NCBI GenBank assembly: GCA_021781095.1
Contig: JAJXXM010000162.1
Coordinates: forward strand, 1 to 7,405
Direction of reading: 5' to 3'
Source of the DNA: a bacterium
Lineage (GTDB): Bacteria > Eremiobacterota > Eremiobacteria > Baltobacterales > Baltobacteraceae
Length of the DNA stretch: 7,405 bases
The notes beneath the pieces were generated by a model, which had not been told where the DNA came from, ran no database searches, and saw nothing but the letters and a program-made list of their open reading frames with translations. The position numbers were made by a program, and so were the translations under genes. Position 1 is the first letter of the stretch, and every line of letters starts with the position of its first letter. Of the stretch, positions 6,910 to 7,405 are shown piece after piece.

Positions 6910-6960
6910 CTACCCGTAGTGGCTCGCGGCGTACGCTCGCGGAAGGCACTACGGGGATAG
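6910..6960. repeat. Inverted repeat / stem-loop downstream of the nuclease gene
   Basis: CCCGTAGTG at 6913-6921 pairs perfectly with CACTACGGG at 6947-6955 over nine bases. CTA (6910-6912) can also pair with TAG (6958-6960) around a two-base bulge. The 25-base loop can form an inner CGCG/CGCG stem and contains the palindrome GCGTACGC. It starts seven bases after the nuclease stop codon. No run of T follows, so it is not a standard rho-independent terminator. It may protect or end the upstream mRNA by another route, bind a protein, or be a dispersed intergenic repeat. Confidence 0.7.
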
Positions 6961-7045
6961 GGTCTCGACCGCGGGAGGGGGTGCCTTGCTCGAAAGCCTG
7001 GGAGGTGAGGGTTTTGGGCGCCCGCTGAGAAACCTAGTCGCCCCT
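6961..7045 (+). promoter_or_regulatory. Possible leader region of glyS
   Basis: Immediately before glyS. GGGTGCC (6979-6985) can pair with GGCGCCC (7017-7023), with one G-T pair, enclosing a small GCT-CGAA-AGC hairpin (6988-6997). Two Shine-Dalgarno-like runs occur, GGGAGGGGG (6973-6981) and GGGAGG (7000-7005), but neither is at a useful distance from ATG 7046. No T-box sequence and no glycine riboswitch core is recognisable. I see no convincing promoter. In a GC-rich leader, pairing of this strength can arise by chance. Confidence 0.3.
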
Positions 7046-7405
7046 ATGGGTAGCAACGATGTCCGCGTAACGATGGACGAAATTACCGCGCTTGCCAAGC
7101 GGCGCGGGTTCATGTTTCAGAGCAGCGAGATTTACGGCGGCATCAACGGCTTCTGGGATTACGGCCCGCTGGGCTCGGTGCTCAAACGGAACGTGAAGAA
7201 TGCCTGGTGGCGCGACACGGTTGAATTGCGCGACGATGTCGTCGGCTTCGATTCGTCGATCATCATGCACCCGCTCACTTGGAAAGCCTCCGGGCACGTC
7301 GACGCGTTCCACGATAAGCTCGTCGATTGCAAAGTCTGCAAACATCGCTTTCGGTTCGACCACTTGAAAGATCCGAGCCAGTGCCCGGATTGCGGAAGTA
7401 AGGCG
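7046..7405 (+). CDS. glyS: Glycyl-tRNA synthetase, dimeric (alpha2) type, N-terminal part
   Basis: The first 120 codons are seen and the gene runs off the window. The enzyme charges tRNA-Gly with glycine in the cytoplasm. The sequence [18 protein letters not shown] (13-30) and [13 protein letters not shown] (31-43), then [10 protein letters not shown], is the hallmark N-terminus of the single-chain class II GlyRS, unlike the alpha2beta2 glyQ/glyS type. [19 protein letters not shown] (70-88) follows as in the family. Four cysteines (C95, C98, C113, C116) form a CxxC...CxxC zinc-ribbon insert (DCKVCKH, CPDCG). The start is uncertain: ATG 7046 has no Shine-Dalgarno, ATG 7073 ([13 protein letters not shown]) is a shorter option, and TTG 6986 is in frame, open, and has GGAGG at 6974-6978. 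I keep ATG 7046 as the conventional choice. Confidence 0.95.
   Translation, partial: MGSNDVRVTMDEITALAKRRGFMFQSSEIYGGINGFWDYGPLGSVLKRNVKNAWWRDTVELRDDVVGFDSSIIMHPLTWKASGHVDAFHDKLVDCKVCKHRFRFDHLKDPSQCPDCGSKA

Noticed and set aside
6910..6960. Intrinsic (rho-independent) terminator
   Set aside because: The stem is good but the bases after it (GGATAGGGTC) contain no T-run on the plus strand, so it is listed as an inverted repeat only.
6904..7045. T-box or glycine riboswitch upstream of glyS
   Set aside because: No TGGAACCGCG-like T-box core and no glycine aptamer core is present.
1..7405. tRNA or rRNA genes, CRISPR array, insertion sequence or attachment site
   Set aside because: No cloverleaf, no regularly spaced repeats, no transposase motifs and no flanking direct repeats were seen.

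Overview
The window is a 7.4 kb piece of a GC-rich, gene-dense bacterial chromosome. It carries mostly housekeeping genes: peptide release factor 2, a family 4 uracil-DNA glycosylase, the 23S rRNA/tRNA methyltransferase RlmN, and a dimeric-type glycyl-tRNA synthetase. These sit with envelope-related genes (a DUF2079 polytopic membrane protein and a GT9 heptosyltransferase-like enzyme). No plasmid, phage, insertion sequence, CRISPR or rRNA/tRNA signal is visible. The GC-rich codon use and the mix of DUF2079, family 4 UDG, alpha2-type GlyRS and a GT9 enzyme suggest a deep-branching environmental lineage. Candidatus Eremiobacterota (WPS-2) or a neighbouring phylum is a guess; sequence alone does not settle it.

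Layout. At 1-301 (minus) lies the N-terminal 100 codons of an unrecognised Gly/Pro-rich protein, divergent from prfB. At 396-1512 (plus) is prfB, written in two frames and joined by the classic autoregulatory +1 programmed frameshift (AAGGAG, CGT, CTT, TGA, C). At 1464-2879 (plus) a DUF2079 membrane protein overlaps the prfB 3' end and also runs 86 bases into the end of the convergent GT9 gene (2794-3777, minus). The GT9 gene and the next plus-strand gene start about 8 bases apart, back to back. From 3786 a compact plus-strand block runs: UPF0145/YbjQ-like protein, family 4 UDG (ATGA overlap), rlmN (5 bases later), then a two-domain putative nuclease (18 bases later, GTG start). After a 142-base gap containing a clear inverted repeat and a possible structured leader, glyS begins and runs off the window.

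How the genes relate. The 3786-6903 block looks like one transcription unit joining DNA base-excision repair (UDG), RNA methylation (RlmN) and a candidate modification-dependent nuclease. The nuclease has an N-terminal module resembling the one found in front of HNH domains in some putative restriction endonucleases, and a C-terminal PD-(D/E)XK-like core (VDLFA, IEAK, then GQLMDY). It is the least ordinary gene here and the best candidate for new biology. The prfB frameshift is known biology but is invisible to simple ORF calling and leads to a truncated annotation if missed.
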